Shown here one piece after another: positions 43,638-51,018 of a DNA stretch of 64,000 bases. The position numbers and the translations under genes are program-made. This DNA is from Haloferula rosea. GTDB lineage: Bacteria > Verrucomicrobiota > Verrucomicrobiia > Verrucomicrobiales > Akkermansiaceae. The stretch spans positions 62,001-126,000 of the forward strand of contig NZ_JAENII010000013.1 in assembly GCF_016595525.1 (NCBI RefSeq), written 5' to 3'. Position 1 is the stretch's first letter, and every line of letters starts with the position of its first letter. The notes beneath the pieces are model-generated. The model worked only from the letters and a program-made list of their open reading frames with translations, had not been told where the DNA came from and searched no databases.

Positions 43638-44290
43638 GATCATTCGTGATTGCGAGCCTCGCGCTTGTCGGATGGACGGGAACCGTGATGGCTGATCCCT
43701 CGACGCACCAGTTGTTCGCCGATTTCTCCTTCGAGAAGAAGGCCGATGTGGCCGACTGGCAGGTCCGCGAGGGAAGTGAATGGAGTCTTTCTCCTGAGAA
43801 GGGACTCTATCAGCTCACGAAGCCGGGCAAACAGGGTGAGTTCCGTCGTCCGATGTCCTGGAGTGTCTGGAAGGGGCAGCAGGTCGAGGCGTTCGAAGTG
43901 AGCGTGCGTGCCCGATGCCTCACTCCTACGAAAGTGAAGGGGCGCGATGTGCTCATCATCTTCGGCTTCCAGGATCCGGATCACTATTACTACGTCCACC
44001 TCTCGGCTGAGAATGCGAAGGTGCACAACATCTTCGCCAAGGTGGACGGGGGCGAGCGAACGCCGCTTCCGCTGAAGGGTGAGAGGGTGCCGCGTCTTCT
44101 GGAGGATGGATTTCAGACGCTGAAGGTGACGCATGACCCGGCGACTGGTGAAGTGGCTGCCTGGGTCGATGGAAAGCCAGCTCTGCAGGCCGTGGACAAG
44201 ACCTTCAGTGGCGGCTACGTCGGGGTGGGTTCCTTTGATGACACCGTGGATTTCGACCAGTTCACCTTGAAGGGCAAGGCTCGTAAGTAG
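43634..44290 (+). CDS. secreted LamG/DUF1080-like jelly-roll protein
   Basis: The 218-aa protein has a signal peptide (MRSFVIASLALVGWTGTVMA) and a beta-sandwich like family 16/DUF1080 modules. Evidence is DWQVREGSEWSL, FGFQDPDHYYYVHLS, LKVTHDPATGEVAAWVDGKP and GYVGVGSFDDTVDFDQF. Such domains bind or hydrolyse glycans (3-keto-glucoside hydrolases). No catalytic residues can be assigned by eye. Its start overlaps the oxidoreductase stop, suggesting joint processing of one sugar substrate. Confidence 0.75.
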   Translation: MRSFVIASLALVGWTGTVMADPSTHQLFADFSFEKKADVADWQVREGSEWSLSPEKGLYQLTKPGKQGEFRRPMSWSVWKGQQVEAFEVSVRARCLTPTKVKGRDVLIIFGFQDPDHYYYVHLSAENAKVHNIFAKVDGGERTPLPLKGERVPRLLEDGFQTLKVTHDPATGEVAAWVDGKPALQAVDKTFSGGYVGVGSFDDTVDFDQFTLKGKARK

Positions 44291-44443
44291 GGGTGGGCCT
44301 TGGTGCCGTCCGAGCGGGCCTCGACCCGGGTGGTCCGCTGAGGCTGGATCTCGAAGATCAGCGGGGCGATTCCTCTCCCTGCTTTTGGGGTGGTCATCGG
44401 AACGAAGCGGGCTAGGATGCCGCCCCCTGAGCGGGGAAACGAG

Positions 44444-44827
44444 ATGTCAGAACACGAAGGCAACGATGGATTGGAACTGGCCATGGCATGCGCCAAGGCC
44501 GCTGCGGAGATTCAGGCGGAGGATATCAAGGTCTGGGACTTGCGTGGCTTGTCGACGCTGACGAACTTCATGGTCGTTTGTTCGGGTACGTCGATGCCCC
44601 ACCTGCGCGCCATTTTGCGGGATGTGAAGGGCCACGTGCAGGATTGGACCGGAGAGCGTCCGGTGAATGCCGAGGGCAAGGCGGATACCCGCTGGGTGGT
44701 GCTGGATTACATCAATGTGATGGTCCACGTGATGCACGAAGAGCTGCGTGAGTTCTACGGCTTGGAACAGCTGTGGGGCGACGCCAAGGAGATCGCGGTG
44801 CCTGAGGCGGACGGCTCGGAGGGGTGA
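44444..44827 (+). CDS. rsfS: ribosomal silencing factor RsfS
   Basis: RsfS binds L14 and blocks subunit joining when nutrients are scarce. The 127-aa protein has AMACAKAAAEIQAEDIKVWD, FMVVCSGTSMPHLRAIL and DYINVMVHVMHEELREFYGLE, the family's core. ATG 44444 (MSEHEG) gives the usual length and is preferred over 44390. No nadD neighbour is present; cinA follows after 58 bp. Confidence 0.95.
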   Translation: MSEHEGNDGLELAMACAKAAAEIQAEDIKVWDLRGLSTLTNFMVVCSGTSMPHLRAILRDVKGHVQDWTGERPVNAEGKADTRWVVLDYINVMVHVMHEELREFYGLEQLWGDAKEIAVPEADGSEG

Positions 44828-44885
44828 GGTGATTTTCCTGCTCCGCGGAGTGGCGGTTCGTGCTCATCCGGCTTAGAAGCGGGGC

Positions 44886-46127
44886 GTGCGGATTGAGATT
44901 CTGAATACGGGCAGCGAGCTGCTGCTGGGGACGACCTTGAACACCCATGGCCGGTGGTTCGGTCAGCAGTTGTTCGATCTGGGCCTGCGGGTCCAGCGCC
45001 TGACGACGGTGCCGGATGGCGACGCGATCCGCGATGCGCTTGCGGAATCCGTCCAGCGCGCGGATGTCGTGCTGGTCACCGGTGGTCTGGGGCCGACGAG
45101 CGATGACATCACCCGCGAGGCGACGGCCGAAGTGCTGGGTGTGGATCTGATCGAAGACGAGGCGGCGATGAGGTCGCTCGAGGCCTTCTTCGCCCGCTTG
45201 GAGAAAACCATGGCGCCCGACAACCGCAAGCAGGCGCAGGTGCCGGTGGGGGCCGATGTGTTGCCGAATGGGAATGGGACGGCGCCTGGAATCTATGTGC
45301 CGCCGAGACTGAATGGGGCGGCCAACTGCGCGGTGTTTCTTTTGCCTGGTCCGCCTCGCGAGCTCTATCCGATGTTCAAGGCGGAGGTTGTGCCACGCCT
45401 GCGGTCGTTGGGAGGGATCGAGGAAAGCGGGGAGAGGATTCTCGAACTGAAAATGGTGGGAGTGGGGGAAAGCGATTTGCATCAGGCGGTGGACGAACCG
45501 CTCAACCAAGTGGAGGGATTGGAAGTGGGGTATTGTGCGCGGCTTGCCGAGGTGGACCTGCGTCTGATCGGCAAGCCCGAGGCGATCGAGAAGGGTCGCG
45601 CTCTCGTGATGGCCCGTTTTGAAGAGGACTGCTTCACGGACGATGGTTCGGAACTTGAGGAAGTGGTGGTCCGGACCCTAGCCGCGAAGGGGCTGACCCT
45701 GGCGACGGCGGAAAGTTGCACCGGTGGTCTGATCTCAAATCGGCTGACGGACGTGCCCGGTGCGAGCGAGGTATTCACCCACGGCTTCGTGACCTACGCC
45801 AATGAGGCCAAGGTCAACTGTCTCGGAGTCAGCGAGGATGACCTCGCGGCCCATGGCGCGGTCAGTGAACCGGTGGTACGGCAGATGGCGGAAGGCGCGC
45901 TCAAGGAATCGGGGGCGGACATCGCCGTTGCCGTGACCGGCATTGCCGGGCCCGGTGGAGGAACGGACGAGAAACCGGTGGGGACCGTTTTCCTCGCCGT
46001 GGCCTCACGGACGGGTGAGACCCGGGTGCACAAGCGGATGCACCTGCGCGACCGGAAGGCATTCAAGCGAACAGTGAGCCAGAACGCTCTCGATCTGGTG
46101 CGGCGGGAACTCCGCCACATCAGCTAG
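44886..46127 (+). CDS. cinA: CinA: NMN amidohydrolase / ADP-ribose pyrophosphatase
   Basis: The 413-aa protein has an N-terminal MoCF-like COG1058 domain (about residues 1-170; EILNTGSELLLG, TGGLGPTSDDITREA) acting on ADP-ribose. A C-terminal NMN deamidase domain (about 255-410) shows catalytic Ser in ATAESCTGGL and VTGIAGPGGGTDEKPVGTVF. It recycles pyridine nucleotides in NAD metabolism. The GTG start is at 44886. Confidence 0.95.
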   Translation: MRIEILNTGSELLLGTTLNTHGRWFGQQLFDLGLRVQRLTTVPDGDAIRDALAESVQRADVVLVTGGLGPTSDDITREATAEVLGVDLIEDEAAMRSLEAFFARLEKTMAPDNRKQAQVPVGADVLPNGNGTAPGIYVPPRLNGAANCAVFLLPGPPRELYPMFKAEVVPRLRSLGGIEESGERILELKMVGVGESDLHQAVDEPLNQVEGLEVGYCARLAEVDLRLIGKPEAIEKGRALVMARFEEDCFTDDGSELEEVVVRTLAAKGLTLATAESCTGGLISNRLTDVPGASEVFTHGFVTYANEAKVNCLGVSEDDLAAHGAVSEPVVRQMAEGALKESGADIAVAVTGIAGPGGGTDEKPVGTVFLAVASRTGETRVHKRMHLRDRKAFKRTVSQNALDLVRRELRHIS

Positions 46128-46144
46128 GCTCAACCCGGCTCAGC

Positions 46145-46510
46145 TCAGAACGGGATCTCGTCGGACTCGTCCGGTTCGTTGTCGAATGACGAGTCGAGCG
46201 AGGAAGCGCTTGGCTGAGCACCGCCGGAGTCGCCGCCGCTGGTCTTGGCGATCTTCCAGGCATTCAGGTTCACGTAGAAGCGGTCCTTGTACTCGTTGCC
46301 ACGGATATCGAAGGTGACTTGGACTTCATCGCCGATGGCGAGTTCGTCGAGCAGCTTGGTGCGGTCCTTGACGGTCTCGAACTTGACCATCTGGGGGTAG
46401 TTGCCATCGGGAACTTCGATGACGAATTCGCGTTTCGTGAAGCCGCTTGCGAATTCCTGCAGGTCGAGGAGGTGTTTAACGGTGCCGGTGAGTTCGAAGG
46501 AGTTGGCCAT
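46145..46510 (-). CDS. DUF3127 OB-fold protein with an SSB-like acidic tail
   Basis: The 121-aa protein has an OB-like beta domain (residues 1-90: FELTGTVKHLLDLQEF, FVNLNAWKI-type end) followed by a Ser/Gly linker and the tail DNEPDESDEIPF. That tail closely resembles the DDDIPF tip used by single-stranded DNA-binding protein to recruit partners. The protein itself belongs to DUF3127. It lies 4 bp after folA in a thyA-folA-DUF3127 operon. Single-stranded nucleic-acid binding is inferred, not shown. Confidence 0.82.
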   Translation of the reverse strand: MANSFELTGTVKHLLDLQEFASGFTKREFVIEVPDGNYPQMVKFETVKDRTKLLDELAIGDEVQVTFDIRGNEYKDRFYVNLNAWKIAKTSGGDSGGAQPSASSLDSSFDNEPDESDEIPF

Positions 46511-46514
46511 GGTC

Positions 46515-47000
46515 TTAGGTGGTTTGTGGGATGGATCGGTAGCGACGCACTTCGAAGGCGTCGTGGGATTCTAGGATTTCGGGCTCCGAAAAGCGCGGTT
46601 CGAAGGATGGAAACGTGGTGTCGCCCGGATGGCAATGGTGCACATGGCTGACGATGATTTCATCCAGGCATGGGAGGAACAGATCGTAGATCTGTGAGCC
46701 GCCGATGATGAAGATTTCGCCGTCGAGGTCGAGCTTCGACAGGTCCTCCGCGCTGTGAATCACGTCCACTCCCGGATGGGTCCACTCGGGGTTGCGGGTC
46801 AGGACGATGTTGCGGCGTTTCGGCAGGGGGCGCCCGATCGACTCGAATGTCGTGCGCCCCATGACGATGGGATGCCCCGAAGTCGTACGCTTGAAAAACG
46901 CCAGATCCTCGGGCAGGTGCCACGGGAGTGTCCCATCCTTGCCGATGATGCGCTCGGGAGTCATCGCCACGATGGCGGTCAGCTTGGGGGACTTGCTCAT
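46515..47000 (-). CDS. folA: dihydrofolate reductase
   Basis: FolA regenerates tetrahydrofolate from the dihydrofolate made by ThyA. The 161-aa protein has IVAMTPERIIGKDGTLPWHL with catalytic-type acid in PEDLAFFK, VMGRTTFESIGRPLP and the NADPH loop IIGGSQIYDLFLP. ATG 47000 (MSKSPKLTAIVAM) is used; upstream residues overlap the thyA end. It starts 4 bp after thyA stops. Confidence 0.97.
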   Translation of the reverse strand: MSKSPKLTAIVAMTPERIIGKDGTLPWHLPEDLAFFKRTTSGHPIVMGRTTFESIGRPLPKRRNIVLTRNPEWTHPGVDVIHSAEDLSKLDLDGEIFIIGGSQIYDLFLPCLDEIIVSHVHHCHPGDTTFPSFEPRFSEPEILESHDAFEVRRYRSIPQTT

Positions 47001-47004
47001 GGGC

Positions 47005-47814
47005 TCAGACAGACACCTGTGCCTTGATGTGGGGGTGGGGGTCGTAGCCTTCAAGCGAGAAGTGCTCGAAGGTGAAGTCTTCGAGCTCGGTGACCGAGGG
47101 GTCGATCTTCATCGTTGGTAGCGGGCGAGGGTCTCTCGTCAGTTGCTCGCGTGCCTGATCGAGATGATTGGCATACAAGTGGAGGTCACCGAAGGTGTGG
47201 ATGAAGTCCCTCGCTTCGAAGCCACAGACCTGGGCGATCATCTGGGTCAGGAGTGCGTAGGAGGCGATGTTGAAGGGGACGCCAAGAAAGAGGTCCGCGG
47301 AGCGCTGGTAGAGCTGGCATGAAAGCCCGGGCCGATCGGAGTCGGGCTCGTGAACGAAGAACTGGAACAGGCAGTGGCAGGGGGGGAGTGCCATGCGGTC
47401 GATCTCACCGGGGTTCCACGCGACGACGAGGTGTCGGCGGGAGTGAGGGGACCCACGAAGTCCGTGAATCAACTCGGTGATCTGATCGATGTCCCTGCCA
47501 TCCGGGCTGGGGAATGATCGCCACTGGCGCCCGTAGACGGGGCCCAGGTCTCCGTCTTCGTCGGCCCACTCATCCCAGATGCGGACGCCGTGCTCCTTCA
47601 GGTAGGCGATATTGGTGTCGCCTTTCAGGAACCAGAGCAGCTCGTGGATGATCGATCGGAGGTGGAGTTTTTTGGTCGTCAGGCAGGGGAATCCCTCGCG
47701 GAGGTCGTAGCGCACCTGACGCCCGAACACTGCAAGGGTGCCCGTGCCGGTCCGGTCGGCTCGTTTCTCGCCGTTTTCCAGAACGTCGCGGAGCAGCTCG
47801 AGGTAGCCTGTCAT
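47005..47814 (-). CDS. thyA: thymidylate synthase
   Basis: ThyA methylates dUMP to dTMP using methylenetetrahydrofolate. The 269-aa protein has [24 protein letters not shown], the catalytic Cys in [11 protein letters not shown], and [20 protein letters not shown] 47814 ([15 protein letters not shown]) aligns with family N-termini. It is the first gene of the thyA-folA-DUF3127 operon. A TTGCTC-N17-ACACTC sequence five bases upstream of the ATG is a weak promoter candidate. Confidence 0.97.
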   Translation of the reverse strand: MTGYLELLRDVLENGEKRADRTGTGTLAVFGRQVRYDLREGFPCLTTKKLHLRSIIHELLWFLKGDTNIAYLKEHGVRIWDEWADEDGDLGPVYGRQWRSFPSPDGRDIDQITELIHGLRGSPHSRRHLVVAWNPGEIDRMALPPCHCLFQFFVHEPDSDRPGLSCQLYQRSADLFLGVPFNIASYALLTQMIAQVCGFEARDFIHTFGDLHLYANHLDQAREQLTRDPRPLPTMKIDPSVTELEDFTFEHFSLEGYDPHPHIKAQVSV

Positions 47815-47886
47815 GCGCTGAGTGTGACTGAGAGGGGAAATCGAGCAAGAAAAGGGGAGTGCCCGACCGGGGAAATCGTGAAGAAA

Positions 47887-47914
47887 TTGCGACATTTCCG
47901 TGATCGCGTAGTTT
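47887..47914 (+). promoter_or_regulatory. putative promoter of small RNA copy A
   Basis: TTGCGA (47887-47892), a 16-bp spacer and TAGTTT (47909-47914) place a start near 47921. The same spacing and -10 hexamer occur before khpB. The copy B counterpart is degenerate. Confidence 0.45.
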
Positions 47915-47926
47915 CGGAAACTACGC
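47906..47926. promoter_or_regulatory. 21-bp perfect palindrome over the small RNA promoter
   Basis: GCGTAGTTTC and GAAACTACGC surround one G. The palindrome covers the -10 hexamer and the likely start site, so it may be an operator; it is absent from copy B. Confidence 0.5.
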
Positions 47927-48060
47927 AGGCTGCCAAAGTCCCCACGTCAGCGCGAGCAAGTCCCCCCTGCGAAACGCTGGCACCCGATTTCCCCCCGAAT
48001 CATCCCCCCGAAAGCAAGTCCCCGGAGGCCGGTGTCCCCCACCAACCTCCGGGGATTTTC
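47921..48060 (+). ncRNA. candidate C-rich structured small RNA, copy A
   Basis: From the predicted start to the T tract this is ~140 nt. Stem 1 is CAGCG (47948-47952) with CGCTG (47975-47979), enclosing a C6 run. Two more C6 runs (47991-47996, 48004-48009) lie in a presumably unpaired linker. A terminator hairpin follows: outer arms CCCCGGAGG (48020-48028) and CCTCCGGGG (48046-48054), inner GGTG/CACC, then ATTTTC. The exposed C runs could pair with Shine-Dalgarno sequences. The strand is chosen from the T tract and promoter; no transcript data exist. Confidence 0.5.
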
Positions 48061-48160
48061 GCGTTCGAGGAGGACGAAACCGGTCATGCCTGTGAAGAAA
48101 TCGGGCCATTTCACGTGATCACGGAGTGGTGGCCGATGCTGCCTGTGGCATGATTCATCC

Positions 48161-48280
48161 ATCAGCGCGAGCCATCCCCCCCAAGCGAAGCGCTGAGACC
48201 CCAATTCCCCCCAAACCATCCCCCCGAAAGCAAGTCCCCGGAGACCGGCGTCCCCCGCCAATCTCCGGGGATTTTTCTTT
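48161..48280 (+). ncRNA. candidate C-rich structured small RNA, copy B
   Basis: This is a second copy ~214 bp downstream with the same order of parts. Stem CAGCG (48163-48167)/CGCTG (48191-48195) encloses a C7 run. Further C6 runs are at 48207-48212 and 48220-48225, followed by the terminator hairpin CCCCGGAGA (48236-48244)/TCTCCGGGG (48262-48270) and ATTTTTC. Relative to copy A two stem pairs change together (G-C to A-T outer, T-A to C-G inner), so pairing is kept. Homology extends upstream to about 48093, but the promoter hexamers are not preserved. Confidence 0.5.
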
Positions 48281-48298
48281 CCTGAGTCTGCAGGCGGG

Positions 48299-50140
48299 TC
48301 ACTCCACGGTGACCGACTTCGCGAGATTGCGCGGCTGATCGATTTCGCAGCCGCGGATGCGGGCGATGTGGTAGGCGAGGAGCTGGAGGGCGACGGTGGC
48401 GGGAATGGTCGAGACCAGTGGATCACAGGCGGGGACCCGGATGACATCATCCATGTAGGCGGCGGCTTCCTCGTCGCCTTCGGTGATGACTCCCAGGATA
48501 CGCGCCCCACGCGCCCGGCATTCCTCGACGTTACCGAGGGTCTTGTCCTTGCCCGGAATGTCGGTCGCAATCGCGATGACCGGCGTGCCCTCCTCAAGGA
48601 GGGCGATCGGCCCGTGTTTCAGTTCGGCGGCGTGGTAGCCTTCAGCATGAATGTACGAGATTTCCTTGAGTTTGAGCGCGCCTTCGAGGGCAACGGGATA
48701 CATGCATCCGCGACCGATGAAGAAAGCATGCTCGTTGTCGGCGTAGTGTCTGGCCAGTTCGGCGATGGCTTCATTCTGCGCGATGGTGGCACGTACGAAC
48801 TCGGGGATGGAATCGATCTGTTTCGCGAGGTGCATGCCTTGCTCGCGTGAGTAGCGGCGGCCTCGTGCGAGCTTCAGCGCGATCATCAACAGCACCGCGA
48901 CCTGACAGGTGAATGCCTTGGTCGAAGCGACCGAAATTTCCGGTCCTGCGTGAAGATAGACCCCGCGACCGGTTTCGCGTGCGATGGTCGAGCCGACGAC
49001 ATTGCACAGTCCCATGACAAAGGCCCCCTTCTGGTTGGCCTCGCGGACAGCGGCCAGTGTGTCGGCGGTCTCGCCGGATTGGGAAATGGCGACGACGAGG
49101 TCCGACCTGCCGATGAGCGGATTGCGATAGCGGAACTCGGCGGCCTGATGGACTTCCGCGTGCAGGTCGGCGAGGTCTTCGAAGGCATACTCGCCCACGA
49201 GACCGGCGTGAAGGGACGTGCCGCAGCCGAGAAGAACCACGCGGTTGATCTCCGCGAGGTCCCGGCTCGAGGTGCCCATGCCGGAGAGGACGGACGACCC
49301 GAGGTTGAAATCGAGTCGTCCACGGATCGCATTGGCGAGCGACTCGGGCTGCTCGTGGATCTCCTTGAGCATGAAATGCTCGTAGCCGCCCTTTTCCGCA
49401 GCATCGGCATCGAAGCCGAGCTCCGCGACTTCGCGGGTGACGGGCACGCTGTTGAAATCGCGGATTTCGACCCCGTCGGCGGTGACGATGGCGAGGTCGT
49501 TGTCTTCCAGATAGATGACCTGACGGGTGTGCGAAATGATCGCGGCGGCATCGGATGCAATGATGGTTTCACCATTGCCCACACCGATGACGATCGGGCT
49601 GCCTCGCCGGGCCGTGATGATCTGGTCCGGTTTGTCGGCGGCGATCACGGCGATCCCGAAGGTGCCTTCCACCTGATGAAGGGCGTCGCAAACCGCTTGC
49701 ACGAGATCACCCTTGTATCCTTGGCCGATCAGGTGGGCGAGGACCTCGGTATCGGTTTCTGAAAGGAACGTATGGCCGTCGGCTTCCAGTCGCTGACGGA
49801 GGGATCGGTAGTTCTCGATGATGCCATTGTGGACCAGTGCGATGCCCGAGTTGAGATCGTGATGGGGGTGCGCGTTGACTTCGGTCGGTGGTCCGTGGGT
49901 GGCCCAGCGAGTGTGGGCGATGCCGACATGCGCCTTCTCCAGATCGTCCCCGGTCCACGTCGTGCCGACGCGTTCGTCGAGGGCTGCGACCTTGCCGGCG
50001 GCCTTGCAGGTCTGGATGGAGCCATCAGTCACGATGGACAATCCCGCGGAGTCATAACCGCGGTATTCGAGCCGCTTGAGTCCGCTGACGAGTATGGAAG
50101 GAGCCGATGACTGGCCGATGTATCCGACGATGCCGCACAT
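48299..50140 (-). CDS. glmS: glutamine-fructose-6-phosphate aminotransferase (isomerising)
   Basis: GlmS makes glucosamine-6-phosphate from fructose-6-phosphate and glutamine, the entry to UDP-GlcNAc. The 613-aa protein has an N-terminal Ntn glutaminase (Cys2 in CGIVGYIG, EYRGYDSAGL, HTRWATHG) and two SIS domains (ISQSGETADTLAA; EISYIHAEGYHAAELKHGP), ending in the AKSVTVE tail. It is the last gene of a glmM / acyltransferase / glmS cluster. No glmS-ribozyme-like element is evident in the 44-bp gap upstream. Confidence 0.97.
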   Translation of the reverse strand: MCGIVGYIGQSSAPSILVSGLKRLEYRGYDSAGLSIVTDGSIQTCKAAGKVAALDERVGTTWTGDDLEKAHVGIAHTRWATHGPPTEVNAHPHHDLNSGIALVHNGIIENYRSLRQRLEADGHTFLSETDTEVLAHLIGQGYKGDLVQAVCDALHQVEGTFGIAVIAADKPDQIITARRGSPIVIGVGNGETIIASDAAAIISHTRQVIYLEDNDLAIVTADGVEIRDFNSVPVTREVAELGFDADAAEKGGYEHFMLKEIHEQPESLANAIRGRLDFNLGSSVLSGMGTSSRDLAEINRVVLLGCGTSLHAGLVGEYAFEDLADLHAEVHQAAEFRYRNPLIGRSDLVVAISQSGETADTLAAVREANQKGAFVMGLCNVVGSTIARETGRGVYLHAGPEISVASTKAFTCQVAVLLMIALKLARGRRYSREQGMHLAKQIDSIPEFVRATIAQNEAIAELARHYADNEHAFFIGRGCMYPVALEGALKLKEISYIHAEGYHAAELKHGPIALLEEGTPVIAIATDIPGKDKTLGNVEECRARGARILGVITEGDEEAAAYMDDVIRVPACDPLVSTIPATVALQLLAYHIARIRGCEIDQPRNLAKSVTVE

Positions 50141-50184
50141 GGTGAATGGGAAGTGGTGGGAGTGTTAGAGAAAAGGAAGGTGGA

Positions 50185-50988
50185 TCACTGCACGTCCCGG
50201 CTGACGATCGCGCCGGGGAGGGTGGAGGTGCCTGCGAACAACTTGCGCCCGGGATAGATGGAGGTGTTGATGCCGGTGTGCACGCGGTCACCGATGATGG
50301 TGCCGAATTTCCTGCGACCGGTGTCGACGAGTTCACCGGCGACCATGGTGCGGTGGTTGCCTCCGTCGTGCCGGAAGTTGGAAGTGATGGTGCCTGCGCC
50401 GAGGTTGGCATCGGCGCCGAGGATCGAGTCGCCGACGTACGAGAGGTGTCCGACATTCGTGCGCGAGAGAATGATGGAGTTCTTGATCTCGACGGATTGG
50501 CCGATGTGGCACTTGTCTCCGATCGAGGTGTTTCCGCGGATGTAGCAGTTCGGGCCGATCTTGCAGTTCTCACCGATGACGACATTTCCTTCGAGGTAGA
50601 CGCCGGGCAGGATGCGGCTGCCCTTGCCCAACTGGAGCGTGCCCTCCACGACGGCATTGGCGTGAACTTCGCCTTCGATGCGGTCTTCGGAAAGCGAGCC
50701 CACCCAGGATTCGTTGGCACGCAGCAGATCCCATGTCTGGACAATCATGAAGGAACCGGGAGCAACCACGGACTGGGACGGGTCGGGCGCTTCACCCGTC
50801 CATGCCAGCGGGGTGCCCGACTCATCGGTCAGGGTGCTGATGGACCCCGGCACGAGTCGTGACAGGTCGTCGGGATGAATCCACGCCCGGGCGGCGACGG
50901 TGATTCCTGTGAGACGTTGGTGGTGAGCCTGAAGTGTGATGTTTCCGATGGGAAACTCAGCAAGCGGTCGTTCAGCGAGGACGGGCAT
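50185..50988 (-). CDS. GlmU-like left-handed beta-helix acyltransferase without pyrophosphorylase domain
   Basis: The 267-aa protein has an unfamiliar ~90-residue N-terminal region and then hexapeptide repeats forming a left-handed beta-helix (about residues 95-260). GHLSYVGDSILGADANLGAGTI and GNHRTMVAG match the active region of the GlmU acetyltransferase half. The uridylyltransferase half and its GxGTRM-type loop are absent. Placed between glmM and glmS, it may acetylate glucosamine-1-phosphate, or be a regulator. The exact substrate is inferred. Confidence 0.78.
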   Translation of the reverse strand: MPVLAERPLAEFPIGNITLQAHHQRLTGITVAARAWIHPDDLSRLVPGSISTLTDESGTPLAWTGEAPDPSQSVVAPGSFMIVQTWDLLRANESWVGSLSEDRIEGEVHANAVVEGTLQLGKGSRILPGVYLEGNVVIGENCKIGPNCYIRGNTSIGDKCHIGQSVEIKNSIILSRTNVGHLSYVGDSILGADANLGAGTITSNFRHDGGNHRTMVAGELVDTGRRKFGTIIGDRVHTGINTSIYPGRKLFAGTSTLPGAIVSRDVQ

Positions 50989-51018
50989 GGCGGAGGCTTC
51001 GATGGGATCTGACAGGAA

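Noticed and set aside
47820-48298. CRISPR array
   Set aside because: There are only two imperfect copies of a ~185-bp element, not short regularly spaced repeats with unique spacers.
48230-48298. Terminator for glmS on the minus strand
   Set aside because: The hairpin has its T tract only in plus orientation; on the minus strand ACTTGC follows, so it does not look like an intrinsic terminator for glmS.
47947-48597. A minus-strand frame with two repeated peptide blocks across the thyA-glmS gap
   Set aside because: The peptide repeat merely reflects the duplicated DNA element, and the frame runs into the glmS 3' end in another frame.
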